From Kordia sp. SMS9 (lineage in GTDB: Bacteria > Bacteroidota > Bacteroidia > Flavobacteriales > Flavobacteriaceae): 64,000 nucleotides of DNA. The stretch covers positions 3,868,001 to 3,932,000 of the forward strand of contig NZ_CP031153.1 of assembly GCF_003352465.1 (NCBI RefSeq), read 5' to 3'. Below, one piece after another: positions 42,907-52,328 of this stretch. Within the stretch, counting starts at the first letter, position 1, and every line of letters starts with the position of its first letter. Made by a program: the position numbers and the translations under genes. The notes under the pieces are model-generated. The model had not been told where the DNA came from. It ran no database searches and was given only the letters and a program-made list of their open reading frames with translations.

Positions 42907-45900
42907 ATGAAGATACAACTACTAGGGGTTTTAGTAGTGCTTGCATGTTCTTTAACGTATGCAACGAACAAACCCGATTCTTCCAAAACAATAACAATAA
43001 ATTCTAAAACCACCAATGCATACATGCCCGTACTTACAGTAACGAGTGTGTTTGTAGAAGAATCAAATGGATCCGCTTCTGTGCCAATTCAATTAGATGT
43101 GATTGACACTGTAGATACCACGATCACTATTACAACCGTTGACAATACCGCAACAAGTCCGGATGATTATACAACAACCATAGTGAATGCTACTATTCCT
43201 GCGGGACAATTAGGCATATCGGTAACAATTCCTATTACAGATGACTTTATTGGAGAACCTTCTGAAAATTTCTTTGTAAACGCAACAATAACTAGTGGAA
43301 ATACAGCAAATACTACAGCATCAGGTACCGTTACTATTGGTCCCAATAATTTTCCGTCTCTTAATATACAAAGCATTTCTATCCAAGAATCTGCTGGTGT
43401 TGCCAACATCACAATAGCATTGAGCAATCCTAGCAGTCAAAACACTGTATTCGATATCGCTACACAAAATAATACTGCGGTAGCTCCAGTTGATTATACA
43501 CCTGTGAACGAAACAGGAATTGTAATCGCTTCAGGAATGACTAATTTTATGTATTCCATTCCGATTATTGATGATAGCACTGTGGAAACTGTGGAAGATT
43601 TTGATGTCATAGTAACGGTGACTAGCGGAAATACAAGTAATAATTGGGATTCGGGAACAGTAACTATTATAGATAATGACGACTCTGTAATGAGCGTTGG
43701 CGATGTAACCGTATCAGAAAATGCAGGAACTGCGCTAGTCCCTGTAATTATATCTGGTCCAAACCCAGTAGAAACCACGGTTCAAATCACTACAACAGAC
43801 AATACTGCAATAACTCCAGATGACTATACGCCAACAACGGTTACGGCTACCATTCCACCATTTCAAACTTCAGTCGATGTTGTAATTCCTATTATAGACG
43901 ATAATTTGTCAGAACCCACAGAAGATTTCACTGTAAACGGAGTCGTAACTAGTGGAAACATACTAAATACCACTGATTCTGGAACGGTAACAATTACGGA
44001 TGATGATCAAATTACACTAATTATCAATGACATTTCTGTATCGGAAGATGCAGGCAGTATCACAGTTCCTATAACTATTGATGGTTTAACTATTTTTGAT
44101 ACAGGAATCAATATCACAACTACTGATAACACAGCGGTAGCGCCAAACGATTATACAACGGTAATGACTTCTGTAACCATTCCTGGGCTTCAATCTTCGG
44201 TAAATGTCACCATTCCTATCATAGATGATGATGTTTTTGAAGTTATAGAAACGTTTACCATACAAGGAACAGTCACTACGGGAAATACCATCAATGTAAA
44301 TGCTTTCGCAACAATTACAATTACGGACGACGGTAGTTGTGGTAGTGGAGTTGTAGGTGATCCTTGTGATGATGGCAATTCAGCAACACTTTTTGACTTT
44401 ATTGACGAAAATTGCAACTGTATCGGTGAAGCTGTGGCTGATGTTGATGGAGACGGAATTCCAAATGGTGAAGAAGTCTTAAACGGTACAGATTATAACA
44501 ATCCGTGTGATCCTATACAAAACATTGGCTATACTGGATACGACGCAGATAATTCAGTGTGGCAAAACGCCAATTGTGACAATGACGACATTAACAATGC
44601 CTTGGAAGTGATCTTAGGATCAGATCCGTATGATACCAACTTTAACACAATTCAAGGAAGTATTGTGTATGATGTCAATGGCGATGGCTGTAATGGAATG
44701 GATGATACGGTATTTTCTTTTACACGATTAGACATTAATGATGGTTCTAATACAACCTCCATCTATACTAATGATGCAGGATTGTATACATATATCACAA
44801 CTACTGGAAACTACACAGTGACTCCAAACTTAGAAAATCCAACATTTTTTAACGTTACTCCTGCAAATGCGACAGCAAATTTCTCAACTACCAATAACAG
44901 CGTATTCAATCAAGATTTTTGTGTGACCAATAGTGGAACGAATCCTGATGTAGAAATTACCATTTCTCCCATTGAATTTGCACGCCCAGGATTTGATGCC
45001 GTGTATTTGATAACCTACAACAACAATGGAAATCAGATAGTTTCTGGTGATATCACGTTTACGTATGATGATACTGTAACCAGTTTTGTAAGCAGTACAC
45101 AAACACCAGATTCACAATCATCAGGAGTTTTGCAATGGAACTACACCAATTTAACTCCTTTTGAAAACAGAGATTTTTACATTACACTAAATGTAAATTC
45201 ACCAATGGCAACGCCGCCTGTTAACATTAATGATGAATTAACGTACACAGCAACGATAAATCCTGTTGCAGGTGATGTTTCTCCAGAAGACAATATGTTT
45301 GAGTTAGAGCAGACTGTTGTAGGTTCGTACGATCCAAATGATATTACCTGTTTGGAAGGAAACGTAGTTGATGCTGATAAAATTGGAGAATATTTACATT
45401 ACATCATCAATTTTGAAAACACAGGAACCTTTTTTGCGGAAAATATCGTCGTCGAAATGGACATTGATCCAACAGAGTTTGATATTAATACACTTCGTTT
45501 ATTAGGGAGTTCACATGATGCAAACGTAACGATCAATGGCACCATGGTTCGATTTATTTTTCAAAGTATATTCTTACCTGTGGATGGTCAAGGAAACATT
45601 CTCATAAAAATAAAATCACAAAATACATTGGCTCCAAACGATACAGTGAGTAACGATGCACGTATCTTTTTTGATTACAACTTTCCAATTCAAACAAACA
45701 TTGCTTCCACGACGTATGCAGTCTTAAACAATCCAACGTTTGATGTAGAAACTAGTATGAACATATATCCAAATCCTACAAAAAATACAATACACATTGA
45801 AGCAACTCATACGATTCAAAATATTGAAATTTATGATGTACAAGGAAGATTGTTAGCAAAAGAAAGTTACACGACTCAAAATGTGACCCTAAACCTTTCA

Positions 45901-45978
45901 AATCAAGCAAAAGGCATCTATTTTGTCAAAATAAAAACAGCAAAAGGTGTGAAGACTCAAAAAGTTGTCAAAATGTAA
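42907..45978 (+). CDS. Large Calx-beta repeat surface protein, T9SS cargo
   Basis: A 1023-residue exported protein. Order: signal peptide (MKIQLLGVLVVLACSLTYA), four Calx-beta domains (about residues 40-470, each with DNTA-x-x-x-DYT and ending near TVTI-x-D or similar), a Cys-containing region and thrombospondin-type Ca-binding stretch (VADVDGDGIPNGEEVLNGTD), an SdrD-like B domain (GSIVYDVNGDGCNGMDDTVF), a DUF11/DUF7619-like repeat region, and a type IX sorting tail (NIYPNPTKNTIHIEAT...GIYFVKI). It is likely a calcium-stiffened adhesin. It lies 120 bp after the sigma/anti-sigma operon and could be under its control; this is not shown. Confidence 0.88.
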   Translation: MKIQLLGVLVVLACSLTYATNKPDSSKTITINSKTTNAYMPVLTVTSVFVEESNGSASVPIQLDVIDTVDTTITITTVDNTATSPDDYTTTIVNATIPAGQLGISVTIPITDDFIGEPSENFFVNATITSGNTANTTASGTVTIGPNNFPSLNIQSISIQESAGVANITIALSNPSSQNTVFDIATQNNTAVAPVDYTPVNETGIVIASGMTNFMYSIPIIDDSTVETVEDFDVIVTVTSGNTSNNWDSGTVTIIDNDDSVMSVGDVTVSENAGTALVPVIISGPNPVETTVQITTTDNTAITPDDYTPTTVTATIPPFQTSVDVVIPIIDDNLSEPTEDFTVNGVVTSGNILNTTDSGTVTITDDDQITLIINDISVSEDAGSITVPITIDGLTIFDTGINITTTDNTAVAPNDYTTVMTSVTIPGLQSSVNVTIPIIDDDVFEVIETFTIQGTVTTGNTINVNAFATITITDDGSCGSGVVGDPCDDGNSATLFDFIDENCNCIGEAVADVDGDGIPNGEEVLNGTDYNNPCDPIQNIGYTGYDADNSVWQNANCDNDDINNALEVILGSDPYDTNFNTIQGSIVYDVNGDGCNGMDDTVFSFTRLDINDGSNTTSIYTNDAGLYTYITTTGNYTVTPNLENPTFFNVTPANATANFSTTNNSVFNQDFCVTNSGTNPDVEITISPIEFARPGFDAVYLITYNNNGNQIVSGDITFTYDDTVTSFVSSTQTPDSQSSGVLQWNYTNLTPFENRDFYITLNVNSPMATPPVNINDELTYTATINPVAGDVSPEDNMFELEQTVVGSYDPNDITCLEGNVVDADKIGEYLHYIINFENTGTFFAENIVVEMDIDPTEFDINTLRLLGSSHDANVTINGTMVRFIFQSIFLPVDGQGNILIKIKSQNTLAPNDTVSNDARIFFDYNFPIQTNIASTTYAVLNNPTFDVETSMNIYPNPTKNTIHIEATHTIQNIEIYDVQGRLLAKESYTTQNVTLNLSNQAKGIYFVKIKTAKGVKTQKVVKM

Positions 45979-46001
45979 CGTAAAAGGTATTGGAAAACAT
46001 C

Positions 46002-46034
46002 TAAAAAAGATCAGCCTCTGTGTTGGTCTTTTTT
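46002..46034. terminator. Bidirectional intrinsic terminator
   Basis: AAAAAAGATCAGCC and GTTGGTCTTTTTT pair around a short loop. It serves the Calx-beta gene (plus) and perhaps the converging AlkD-like gene. Confidence 0.8.
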
Positions 46035-46095
46035 ATAAAGTTTATTGAAAAGCTTGCTATCCAATACAGATAATAATTAAATTGTGTAAGTAAGT

Positions 46096-46764
46096 CTAAA
46101 CCAACCTCCGAATAGCTTCACGCTGACTCAACTCTTTTAATTTTGTATTTTTTGCAAAATCTAATACCGCTTTGGGCTGAACTTTTCCATATTCACGCAA
46201 TGCCCAACCAATTGCTTTTTGGATGAAAAATTCTTCTGAATCTTTATGAATCGTACACTGTTTGAATAATTCCGCTGCATCCGTGTCATTTTTATAACTC
46301 AACTGATACAAAATCGCAGAACGATTCAACCATAAATTATCACTTTCTGAGTACGTATCTAGCAATTTTCTTTTTTGATGTGGGAATTGTATCAGATACT
46401 TTCCAAACACATGTTTCGCTAAAAAATCCACGGTGTCCCACCAAGAATGCGTTGTAATCAACTTGGTGATCAACTCATGATCGTTCTCTTGGTATTTTTT
46501 GTGTAAAAACTTCTGAAACAATTCCATCGCGGCATAATGATACTCACGTTGTGGAAGTGCGTACAATGCCAACGCAACTGAGCGAATATGTTCTTGTAGA
46601 AACGATTTGTGATCTGCAACCAATTCTTTGATCAATTGCTTCCGAATTGGTGCTTTGATGCCGTGAAACGTAAACAAATTTCGCATATACGCTTCCATTT
46701 GCTGCTGATTCTCAGCATTGGCATTGGCTTCAAAAGCTTCTTGTAGTTTTATGGTGAAATTCAT
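46096..46764 (-). CDS. DNA alkylation repair protein, AlkD-like HEAT repeat glycosylase
   Basis: A 222-residue, all-helical protein. YMRNLFTFHGIKAPIRKQLI, YHYAAMELFQKFLHKKYQ, THSWWDTVDFLAKHVFGKYL and AIGWALREYGK are landmark motifs of the AlkD family, which removes bulky or positively charged alkylated bases by holding DNA in a HEAT-repeat cradle. The tandem W residues and the D of SWWDTVD, part of the active cleft, are present. The gene stands alone; heptamer repeats lie upstream of it. Confidence 0.93.
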   Translation of the reverse strand: MNFTIKLQEAFEANANAENQQQMEAYMRNLFTFHGIKAPIRKQLIKELVADHKSFLQEHIRSVALALYALPQREYHYAAMELFQKFLHKKYQENDHELITKLITTHSWWDTVDFLAKHVFGKYLIQFPHQKRKLLDTYSESDNLWLNRSAILYQLSYKNDTDAAELFKQCTIHKDSEEFFIQKAIGWALREYGKVQPKAVLDFAKNTKLKELSQREAIRRLV

Positions 46765-46848
46765 TAGATAATTTATAAGAATTTATATTGAATGTCTATA
46801 AACGTTTCAAACATAGGATGACATTTTGTATGAAAAAAAAGTAAATTT

Positions 46849-46909
46849 GATTCAAGATTCAAGATTCAAGATTCAAGATTCAAGAATCAAGAATCAAGAT
46901 TCAAGATTT
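46849..46909. repeat. Heptanucleotide tandem repeat (GATTCAA)n
   Basis: Eight 7-bp units from 46849 (five GATTCAA, two GAATCAA, one GATTCAA) and a partial ninth. The array is intergenic, upstream of the AlkD-like gene. Confidence 0.97.
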
Positions 46910-46990
46910 ACATTTTTCTTGTCACGAATTCACGAATATTTTTAGGATCACATTTACTATAATTTACTCGAATTTTCATTCGTAACTTCA

Positions 46991-47053
46991 ATTCAACATT
47001 CAACATTCAACATTCAACATTTAAAATCTAAAATTTAGCATTTAAAATTTATA
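46991..47053. repeat. Heptanucleotide tandem repeat (ATTCAAC)n with decayed units
   Basis: Four exact ATTCAAC units (46991-47018), then five decayed heptamers in phase (ATTTAAA, ATCTAAA, ATTTAGC, ATTTAAA, ATTTATA), ending at the stop of the gamma-glutamyltransferase gene. Confidence 0.9.
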
Positions 47054-47056
47054 ACT

Positions 47057-48748
47057 TCAAAACCCAACCGCTTTATCATCACCACGAGGATCGGCGCCAC
47101 CTTCTAATTTTCCATCAGGTAACACTAAAATTCCTTCTACTTTTCCAATCACAGGACTGTTGGTAGCATCAATCGTGTAGCCAAGTGTGGTCAGTTCTGC
47201 TTTCAGTGCATCTCCAAATCCTTTGGGTTCCATACGAACCGTATCGGGCAACCATTGATGATGAAATCGTGGCTGATTTATCGCTTCTTGCATGCCCATA
47301 CCATATTCGTGAACGTTCAAGATTGTTTGCAACACACTTGTAATAATCGTTGATCCGCCAGGTGTTCCCACCACGATGTATAATTTGCCATCTTTTTCTA
47401 CTATTGTTGGTGTCATGGAACTCAACATACGTTTTTCAGGGGCGATACTATTCGCTTCCGCGCCAATGAGTCCAAACATATTGGGTTCGCCAGGTTTTGC
47501 GCTAAAATCGTCCATTTCGTTATTTAAAAAGAAGCCTAATTCCTCACAATACAATTTAGAACCATACGCGCCGTTAATCGTCGTTGTGACAGAAACCGCA
47601 TTTCCAAATGTATCTACAATAGAGTAATGGGTAGTTTCATCGCTTTCTATAATTTCGATGTTTCCATGAGAAACTTCCGTTGACGGTGTGGCTTTTTCAA
47701 AAGAAAATGTAGACATACGTTCTTTAATATAATCGTCACTCAATAAAGTTTCTGTGGGAATCATACTAAAATCAGGATCGCCCAAAAAATAATTTCGGTC
47801 GGCATACGCTCTGCGTTCCGCTTCTACAATGAGCTGAATGGCTTTTGTCGTATTATGCCCAAATGAAGCTATATCATACGGTTCAATGGCTTTCATGATT
47901 TCTGCCAAGCAAATACCACCGCTCGATGGTGGCGACATGGAAATTACGCGCAAATCATCATAGGTAAATGTAATCGGAGTTCGCCATTTGGCTTCGTATT
48001 TCGCCAAATCTTCCATCGTCATAATTCCACCCGATTGTTGCATGAAATCAACTAATTTCTGTGCCGTTTCTCCTTTGTAAAATTCATCGCGACCATTTTG
48101 TTTGATGCGTTTCAAGGTATTTGCCAATCGCAAACGCTTGATAGTATCTGTTGCTTTCCAATCTATAGCAAATAAAGAACTTACACTGTTCACTTTTATG
48201 ATATCATCGCGGTATTTTTCGAAACGTTTTTGTTGCTTTTCGGTTACAACAACACCTTTTTCCGCCAAGGCGATGACAGGTGAAATGATTTCCTCCATGG
48301 GTAATTTTCCAAATTTTTCATGCGAAGCGTAAATCCCTGCAATGTTTCCTGGAATTCCGACCGCCATGGCGCCCAATCTGCTTTTGTTGGGAATCACTTC
48401 TTGCGTAAGCGAATCCAAATACATGTTTTTGTAGGCTGCCAACGGCGCTTTTTCACGATAATCCAAGGCACCAATATTGCCATCTGTTAAACGATACACC
48501 ATAAATCCGCCGCCGCCCAAACTTCCCGCATACGGATAGGCAACTGCGAGCGCTAATTCCATTCCTACCATCGCATCAAAGGCATTTCCGCCTTTTTCAA
48601 GAATGATTTTTCCGATGTTAGACACTTCTTCGCGCGCAGAAACGAGCATGGCTTTTTCACCAATAACGCCTATTATGGATTGTTTCTGAGTTTTTTTACA
48701 CGAAAATAATAGCAAGCAAAAAAAGCTTACAAGTAGGACTTTATTCAT
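47057..48748 (-). CDS. ggt: Gamma-glutamyltransferase, lipoprotein form
   Basis: A 563-residue Ntn hydrolase that splits glutathione and transfers gamma-glutamyl groups, probably in the periplasm. A lipoprotein signal is present (LLVSFFCLLLFSCKKT). The large-subunit marker is GGNAFDAMVGMELALAVAYP, and autocleavage should occur before the Thr of DETTHYSIVDTFGNAVSVTT (near residue 372). The oxyanion and glutamate-binding parts, NNEMDDF and SSMTPTIV, are intact. ATG 48748 gives the best signal peptide; ATG 48760 is possible. Either start overlaps the upstream ACP phosphodiesterase gene, so the two are co-transcribed. Confidence 0.93.
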   Translation of the reverse strand: MNKVLLVSFFCLLLFSCKKTQKQSIIGVIGEKAMLVSAREEVSNIGKIILEKGGNAFDAMVGMELALAVAYPYAGSLGGGGFMVYRLTDGNIGALDYREKAPLAAYKNMYLDSLTQEVIPNKSRLGAMAVGIPGNIAGIYASHEKFGKLPMEEIISPVIALAEKGVVVTEKQQKRFEKYRDDIIKVNSVSSLFAIDWKATDTIKRLRLANTLKRIKQNGRDEFYKGETAQKLVDFMQQSGGIMTMEDLAKYEAKWRTPITFTYDDLRVISMSPPSSGGICLAEIMKAIEPYDIASFGHNTTKAIQLIVEAERRAYADRNYFLGDPDFSMIPTETLLSDDYIKERMSTFSFEKATPSTEVSHGNIEIIESDETTHYSIVDTFGNAVSVTTTINGAYGSKLYCEELGFFLNNEMDDFSAKPGEPNMFGLIGAEANSIAPEKRMLSSMTPTIVEKDGKLYIVVGTPGGSTIITSVLQTILNVHEYGMGMQEAINQPRFHHQWLPDTVRMEPKGFGDALKAELTTLGYTIDATNSPVIGKVEGILVLPDGKLEGGADPRGDDKAVGF

Positions 48749-49334
48749 GTTGTAATTCATTAAGTTTTTGTTTAGAAAATTCGATTAATTCCGCAAAAAA
48801 AGAAGTGAATTCCGCTTCAAATTCATCATAAAAGGCTGTAAGTTCTACGACTGCCAAATTCATTTTGGAGCGATTTTGCGTGCGTCGGTTCATGCCTTCC
48901 AATACTTTGGTAATGCCTGCAATGGAAGCATAACTCACCAACCAATTGTCATGAATCATGTGTGGAAGCATGCGTTGTACATTCTGCGGAAGCATTTCAA
49001 AATGATCTTCTAGCAAATGATAAAAATCTTCCACAAAAGTTTCTAGCGGAACATCGGAATAGTTGTTCCAGTTTTTTGCTAAAAAATGATCGTACAAAAT
49101 ATCGACAATGACACTGCTATAGTGACTGTAATTTTTATGCAAACGTTTTGTGCTCATTCGAACTGTAGGATGTGCGTCCGTAAACGTATCAATATGGCGA
49201 TGCAGCAAAATACCTTTCTGTATGTTGGGAGGATATTTTTTGTATTTCTTCCCGCGAATGCTATCGGCAATGAAATTTCCAATTTTTATTTCATCGTCGT
49301 TTTGTGAAAGGTAAATATGTGCTAAGAAGTTCAT
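48741..49334 (-). CDS. Acyl carrier protein phosphodiesterase (DUF479)
   Basis: A 197-residue protein. MNFLAHIYLS, IGNFIADSIRGKKYKKYP, GILLHRHIDTFTDAHPTVR and HYSSVIVDILYDHFLAKNW are the defining motifs of the AcpH/DUF479 family, HD-like enzymes that remove the phosphopantetheine arm from ACP. The metal-binding H and D residues are intact. It is of standard length and the first gene of a pair with ggt. Confidence 0.9.
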   Translation of the reverse strand: MNFLAHIYLSQNDDEIKIGNFIADSIRGKKYKKYPPNIQKGILLHRHIDTFTDAHPTVRMSTKRLHKNYSHYSSVIVDILYDHFLAKNWNNYSDVPLETFVEDFYHLLEDHFEMLPQNVQRMLPHMIHDNWLVSYASIAGITKVLEGMNRRTQNRSKMNLAVVELTAFYDEFEAEFTSFFAELIEFSKQKLNELQHE

Positions 49335-49370
49335 TTGTTAAAATTACTAAGAATATTTTTCTGAGAATGC

Positions 49371-49378
49371 TATATTTG
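49371..49378 (+). promoter_or_regulatory. Candidate -7 box of the acyltransferase-glmM operon
   Basis: TATATTTG is an exact TAnnTTTG match, 13 bp before the TTG start at 49392. No -33 TTG is found at the usual spacing. If real, the leader is very short. Confidence 0.4.
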
Positions 49379-49391
49379 TAAAAAATCATCT

Positions 49392-50456
49392 TTGAAACTT
49401 CTTCCAAACCTTAATCCGTTACGCTTCTTATTAACAATACCTGTTATGTTAGTGCATATTCCTGAATTTTTTAGGAATAGAGGTTTGGCTGCATATAATG
49501 AAGGTGTTATTTTTCATAAAGGTAGAGAAGCGGTATATGTGTTTTTTGTGCTAAGCGGATATTTAATCATCCGATTGTTATATCGAGAAGTGGCACAAAA
49601 AGGTAAAATTGACCTAAAAAGCTTCTACATACGGCGGATTTTGCGGATTTATCCTTTGTATTTTTTAATTTTAATAGTTGGATTTCTCTATTACAGAGTC
49701 GTGCTGTCGTATATGGGAATTCCTTATGAAGCCGATTATGATGTAACCAATGCGTTGTTGCTGTATGTTTTTTTCTTGCCCAATGTAGCTTCCACCTTAT
49801 ATCAACCTGGTGGAGCAATAGAAATACTCTGGTCCATCGGAATTGAAGAACAATTTTATTTGCTCATTCCGCCAATGTTAGCGTTTATAAAAAAGAAATT
49901 CTTTATACTATCCATAGCCGTTTTAACGGTAGTCTACTTTGCTGTTTTTGCAAGTGATCTTTTTCCGTTTTTACGAAAGTTTGATTTCTTATACTTTTAC
50001 TTTTCTACAGGCGGATTGCTAGCGATTTTACATGAAAAATATGATGTAGGAAATAAAATTCATAAATACCTCAAAGTGGTTATTTTGGCGTTGTTTATCT
50101 TATATTTTTTTACAGATTTGATCAAAGGAATCGATCCAAATGTATACCACTTTGTAAGTATGATATTGTTTAGTTTTGTAATATTGACCTTGAGTTATAG
50201 TCCAGTATTTATTATACGAAACAAGCCTTTAAATTATTTGGGGAAAATATCGTACGGTATTTATATGTTTCATCCCTTAGTGATGCAACTCATTGGATTT
50301 ATAATGCTTAAATTGGTCGCCAGAGTAGAACTGTCTGATATAACTGTAATTTTACTCTCGTATGGATTGGTTTTTGGCGTAACTTTTATAGTTTCGCACT
50401 TTTCATATCAATATTTTGAAAAACCATTTTTAAAACTTAAAAATAAATTTAGATAA
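49392..50456 (+). CDS. Acyltransferase family 3 (OafA/YrhL-like) membrane protein
   Basis: A 354-residue protein with about ten membrane helices. LNPLRFLLTIPVMLVHIPEF carries the catalytic-type His of helix 1, and KGREAVYVFFVLSGYLIIRL followed by FYIRRILRIYPLYFLILIVG are the family's two best motifs (FFVLSGY, RRxxRIxPxY). It transfers acyl groups to sugars of the envelope. A TTG start is required, since no ATG precedes helix 1; an in-frame stop lies at 49362. It ends 6 bp before glmM, so they form an operon. Confidence 0.88.
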   Translation: MKLLPNLNPLRFLLTIPVMLVHIPEFFRNRGLAAYNEGVIFHKGREAVYVFFVLSGYLIIRLLYREVAQKGKIDLKSFYIRRILRIYPLYFLILIVGFLYYRVVLSYMGIPYEADYDVTNALLLYVFFLPNVASTLYQPGGAIEILWSIGIEEQFYLLIPPMLAFIKKKFFILSIAVLTVVYFAVFASDLFPFLRKFDFLYFYFSTGGLLAILHEKYDVGNKIHKYLKVVILALFILYFFTDLIKGIDPNVYHFVSMILFSFVILTLSYSPVFIIRNKPLNYLGKISYGIYMFHPLVMQLIGFIMLKLVARVELSDITVILLSYGLVFGVTFIVSHFSYQYFEKPFLKLKNKFR

Positions 50457-50462
50457 TACATT

Positions 50463-51851
50463 ATGACGTTAATCAAATCAATTTCAGGAATTCGTGGAAC
50501 TATTGGAGGAAATGTTGGTGATAATTTGACACCGATTGATGCTGTAAAATTTGCCAGTGCGTATGGAACTTGGTTAAAAAAAGAATACAACAAAGAAAAA
50601 TTGACCGTTGTTATTGGAAGAGATGCCCGTATTTCTGGTGCCATGATTCAAAGTTTGGTAGTAAATACGTTGGTAGGTTTGGGCATTAATGTGATTGATC
50701 TTGGATTGTCTACAACGCCTACAGTTGAGGTAGCAGTTCCGTTAGAAAAAGCGGATGGAGGCATCATTCTGACGGCAAGTCATAACCCAAAACAATGGAA
50801 TGCTTTAAAATTATTAAACCATAAAGGAGAATTTTTAAATGGTGCTGATGGCGCAGAAATTTTAGAAATTGCCGAAAGTGACGATTTCGATTTTGCTGAA
50901 GTAGACGATTTAGGAACGGTAACACCAAACAATACGTATATTACAAAGCATATTGAAGAAGTATTAAACCTTCCATTAGTAGATGTAGAAGCGATTAAAA
51001 AAGCAAATTTTAAAGTGGTGGTTGATGGTGTAAATTCTACTGGAGGAATTGCCATTCCGCAGTTATTACGTGCATTGAACGTAGATGTGATAGAATTATA
51101 CTGTGAGCCAAACGGACATTTTCCGCACAATCCAGAACCATTGAAAGAACATTTAACGGATATTTCTGAATTGGTAGTGAAAGAAAAAGCAGATTTCGGT
51201 GTGGTGGTTGATCCAGATGTAGATCGTTTGGCATTTATTTGTGATGATGGCGAAATGTTTGGTGAAGAATATACCTTAGTCGCTTGCGCAGATTATGTAT
51301 TGGGCAAAGTGAAAGGAAATACGGTGTCTAATTTATCTTCATCAAGAGCATTGCGCGATGTGACAGAAAAACATGGCGGAACATACCAAGCAAGTGCCGT
51401 TGGAGAAGTGAATGTGGTGATTAAAATGAAAGATACGAAAGCTGTAATTGGTGGAGAAGGAAATGGCGGCATCATTTATCCAGATTCACATTACGGACGC
51501 GATTCGCTCGTTGGTGTTGCTTTGTTCTTAACGCATTTAGCGGAAAAGCAACTAACCGTCCGCGAATTGCGCGATAGTTATCCGAGCTATTTTATGAGTA
51601 AAAATAAAATACAATTAACGCCAACACTAGACGTAGACGGTATTTTAAAAGCGATGGAAGAGAAGTATGCAGACGAAAACGTAACAACGATTGACGGTGT
51701 AAAGATTGATTTCCCTGAAAATTGGGTACACTTACGCAAATCGAACACAGAACCGATTATCAGAATTTACACAGAAGCCAAATCGCAACAAGAAGCGGAT
51801 GACTTGGCACAACGCATTATGAATGAGATTTCTGCGATTGCCAATTTGTAA
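50463..51851 (+). CDS. glmM: Phosphoglucosamine mutase
   Basis: A 462-residue phosphohexomutase converting glucosamine-6-P to glucosamine-1-P for peptidoglycan and lipid A. The phosphoserine loop is LTASHNPKQWNALK (Ser106), the metal loop DPDVDRLAF (near 247), the sugar loop GGEGNGGIIYP (near 325) and the phosphate-binding end RKSNTEPIIRIYTEA. All are intact. The C-terminal R-x-S-N-T-E-P form is common to GlmM and phosphomannomutase, so some doubt about substrate remains. A strong terminator follows. Confidence 0.9.
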   Translation: MTLIKSISGIRGTIGGNVGDNLTPIDAVKFASAYGTWLKKEYNKEKLTVVIGRDARISGAMIQSLVVNTLVGLGINVIDLGLSTTPTVEVAVPLEKADGGIILTASHNPKQWNALKLLNHKGEFLNGADGAEILEIAESDDFDFAEVDDLGTVTPNNTYITKHIEEVLNLPLVDVEAIKKANFKVVVDGVNSTGGIAIPQLLRALNVDVIELYCEPNGHFPHNPEPLKEHLTDISELVVKEKADFGVVVDPDVDRLAFICDDGEMFGEEYTLVACADYVLGKVKGNTVSNLSSSRALRDVTEKHGGTYQASAVGEVNVVIKMKDTKAVIGGEGNGGIIYPDSHYGRDSLVGVALFLTHLAEKQLTVRELRDSYPSYFMSKNKIQLTPTLDVDGILKAMEEKYADENVTTIDGVKIDFPENWVHLRKSNTEPIIRIYTEAKSQQEADDLAQRIMNEISAIANL

Positions 51852-51883
51852 AGTGATACACTATAACAAATAAGTTTCCACAT

Positions 51884-51927
51884 AAAAAAGATGTTGATCG
51901 ATTATAATTGATCAACATCTTTTTTTA
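51884..51927. terminator. Strong bidirectional terminator after glmM
   Basis: AAAAAAGATGTTGATC and GATCAACATCTTTTTT are perfect 16-bp arms around a 10-base loop. T-runs occur in both directions, so it also serves the converging lanthipeptide gene. Confidence 0.95.
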
Positions 51928-51945
51928 TAAGTATTTCAATTTTTT

Positions 51946-52227
51946 TTATCCTAATCCTGGCGGTTGGCAAATACAGGTTTCAAATTCCGTTGGTGGCGGT
52001 GCTTTTGTAGTGCCTCCATTGGTGCCACAATCATTACAATCGGAATAACAAAATGTTTCTTCTGTAGGCTGTACAGTTGTAGTGTTATTTGGGTTTGTAG
52101 TTACAGTAGTATCAGTTTCAGAGAGCGTGGGATCTGCAGAATTTGCACCAGCTTTGTTATGAAGTAAAGTCAAATTTGACACTTTGTATTTGTGCAATTT
52201 TAAACCAATGTGTTTCTTTCTTTTCAT
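51946..52227 (-). CDS. Class I lanthipeptide-type precursor, Thr-rich
   Basis: A 93-residue precursor candidate. The leader MKRKKHIGLKLHKYKVSNLT has the L-x-L-x-K-x-x-V-S element of Bacteroidota class I lanthipeptides. The core is very rich in Thr/Ser (SETDTTVTTNPNNTTTVQPT) with five Cys near the end: FCYSDCNDCG and ETCICQPPG. There is no Gly-Gly site; KAGANSA may be the cleavage region. No maturation enzymes are near. It converges on glmM, sharing its terminator. Confidence 0.7.
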   Translation of the reverse strand: MKRKKHIGLKLHKYKVSNLTLLHNKAGANSADPTLSETDTTVTTNPNNTTTVQPTEETFCYSDCNDCGTNGGTTKAPPPTEFETCICQPPGLG

Positions 52228-52328
52228 AATATCTATGTTTTGAATGTTTGTGTTTGTAAAACAAAAAAGTATACGACTAAAATAAAAATTATGGTATTGA
52301 TGATTTATAAACTATCAATAATTTAGGA

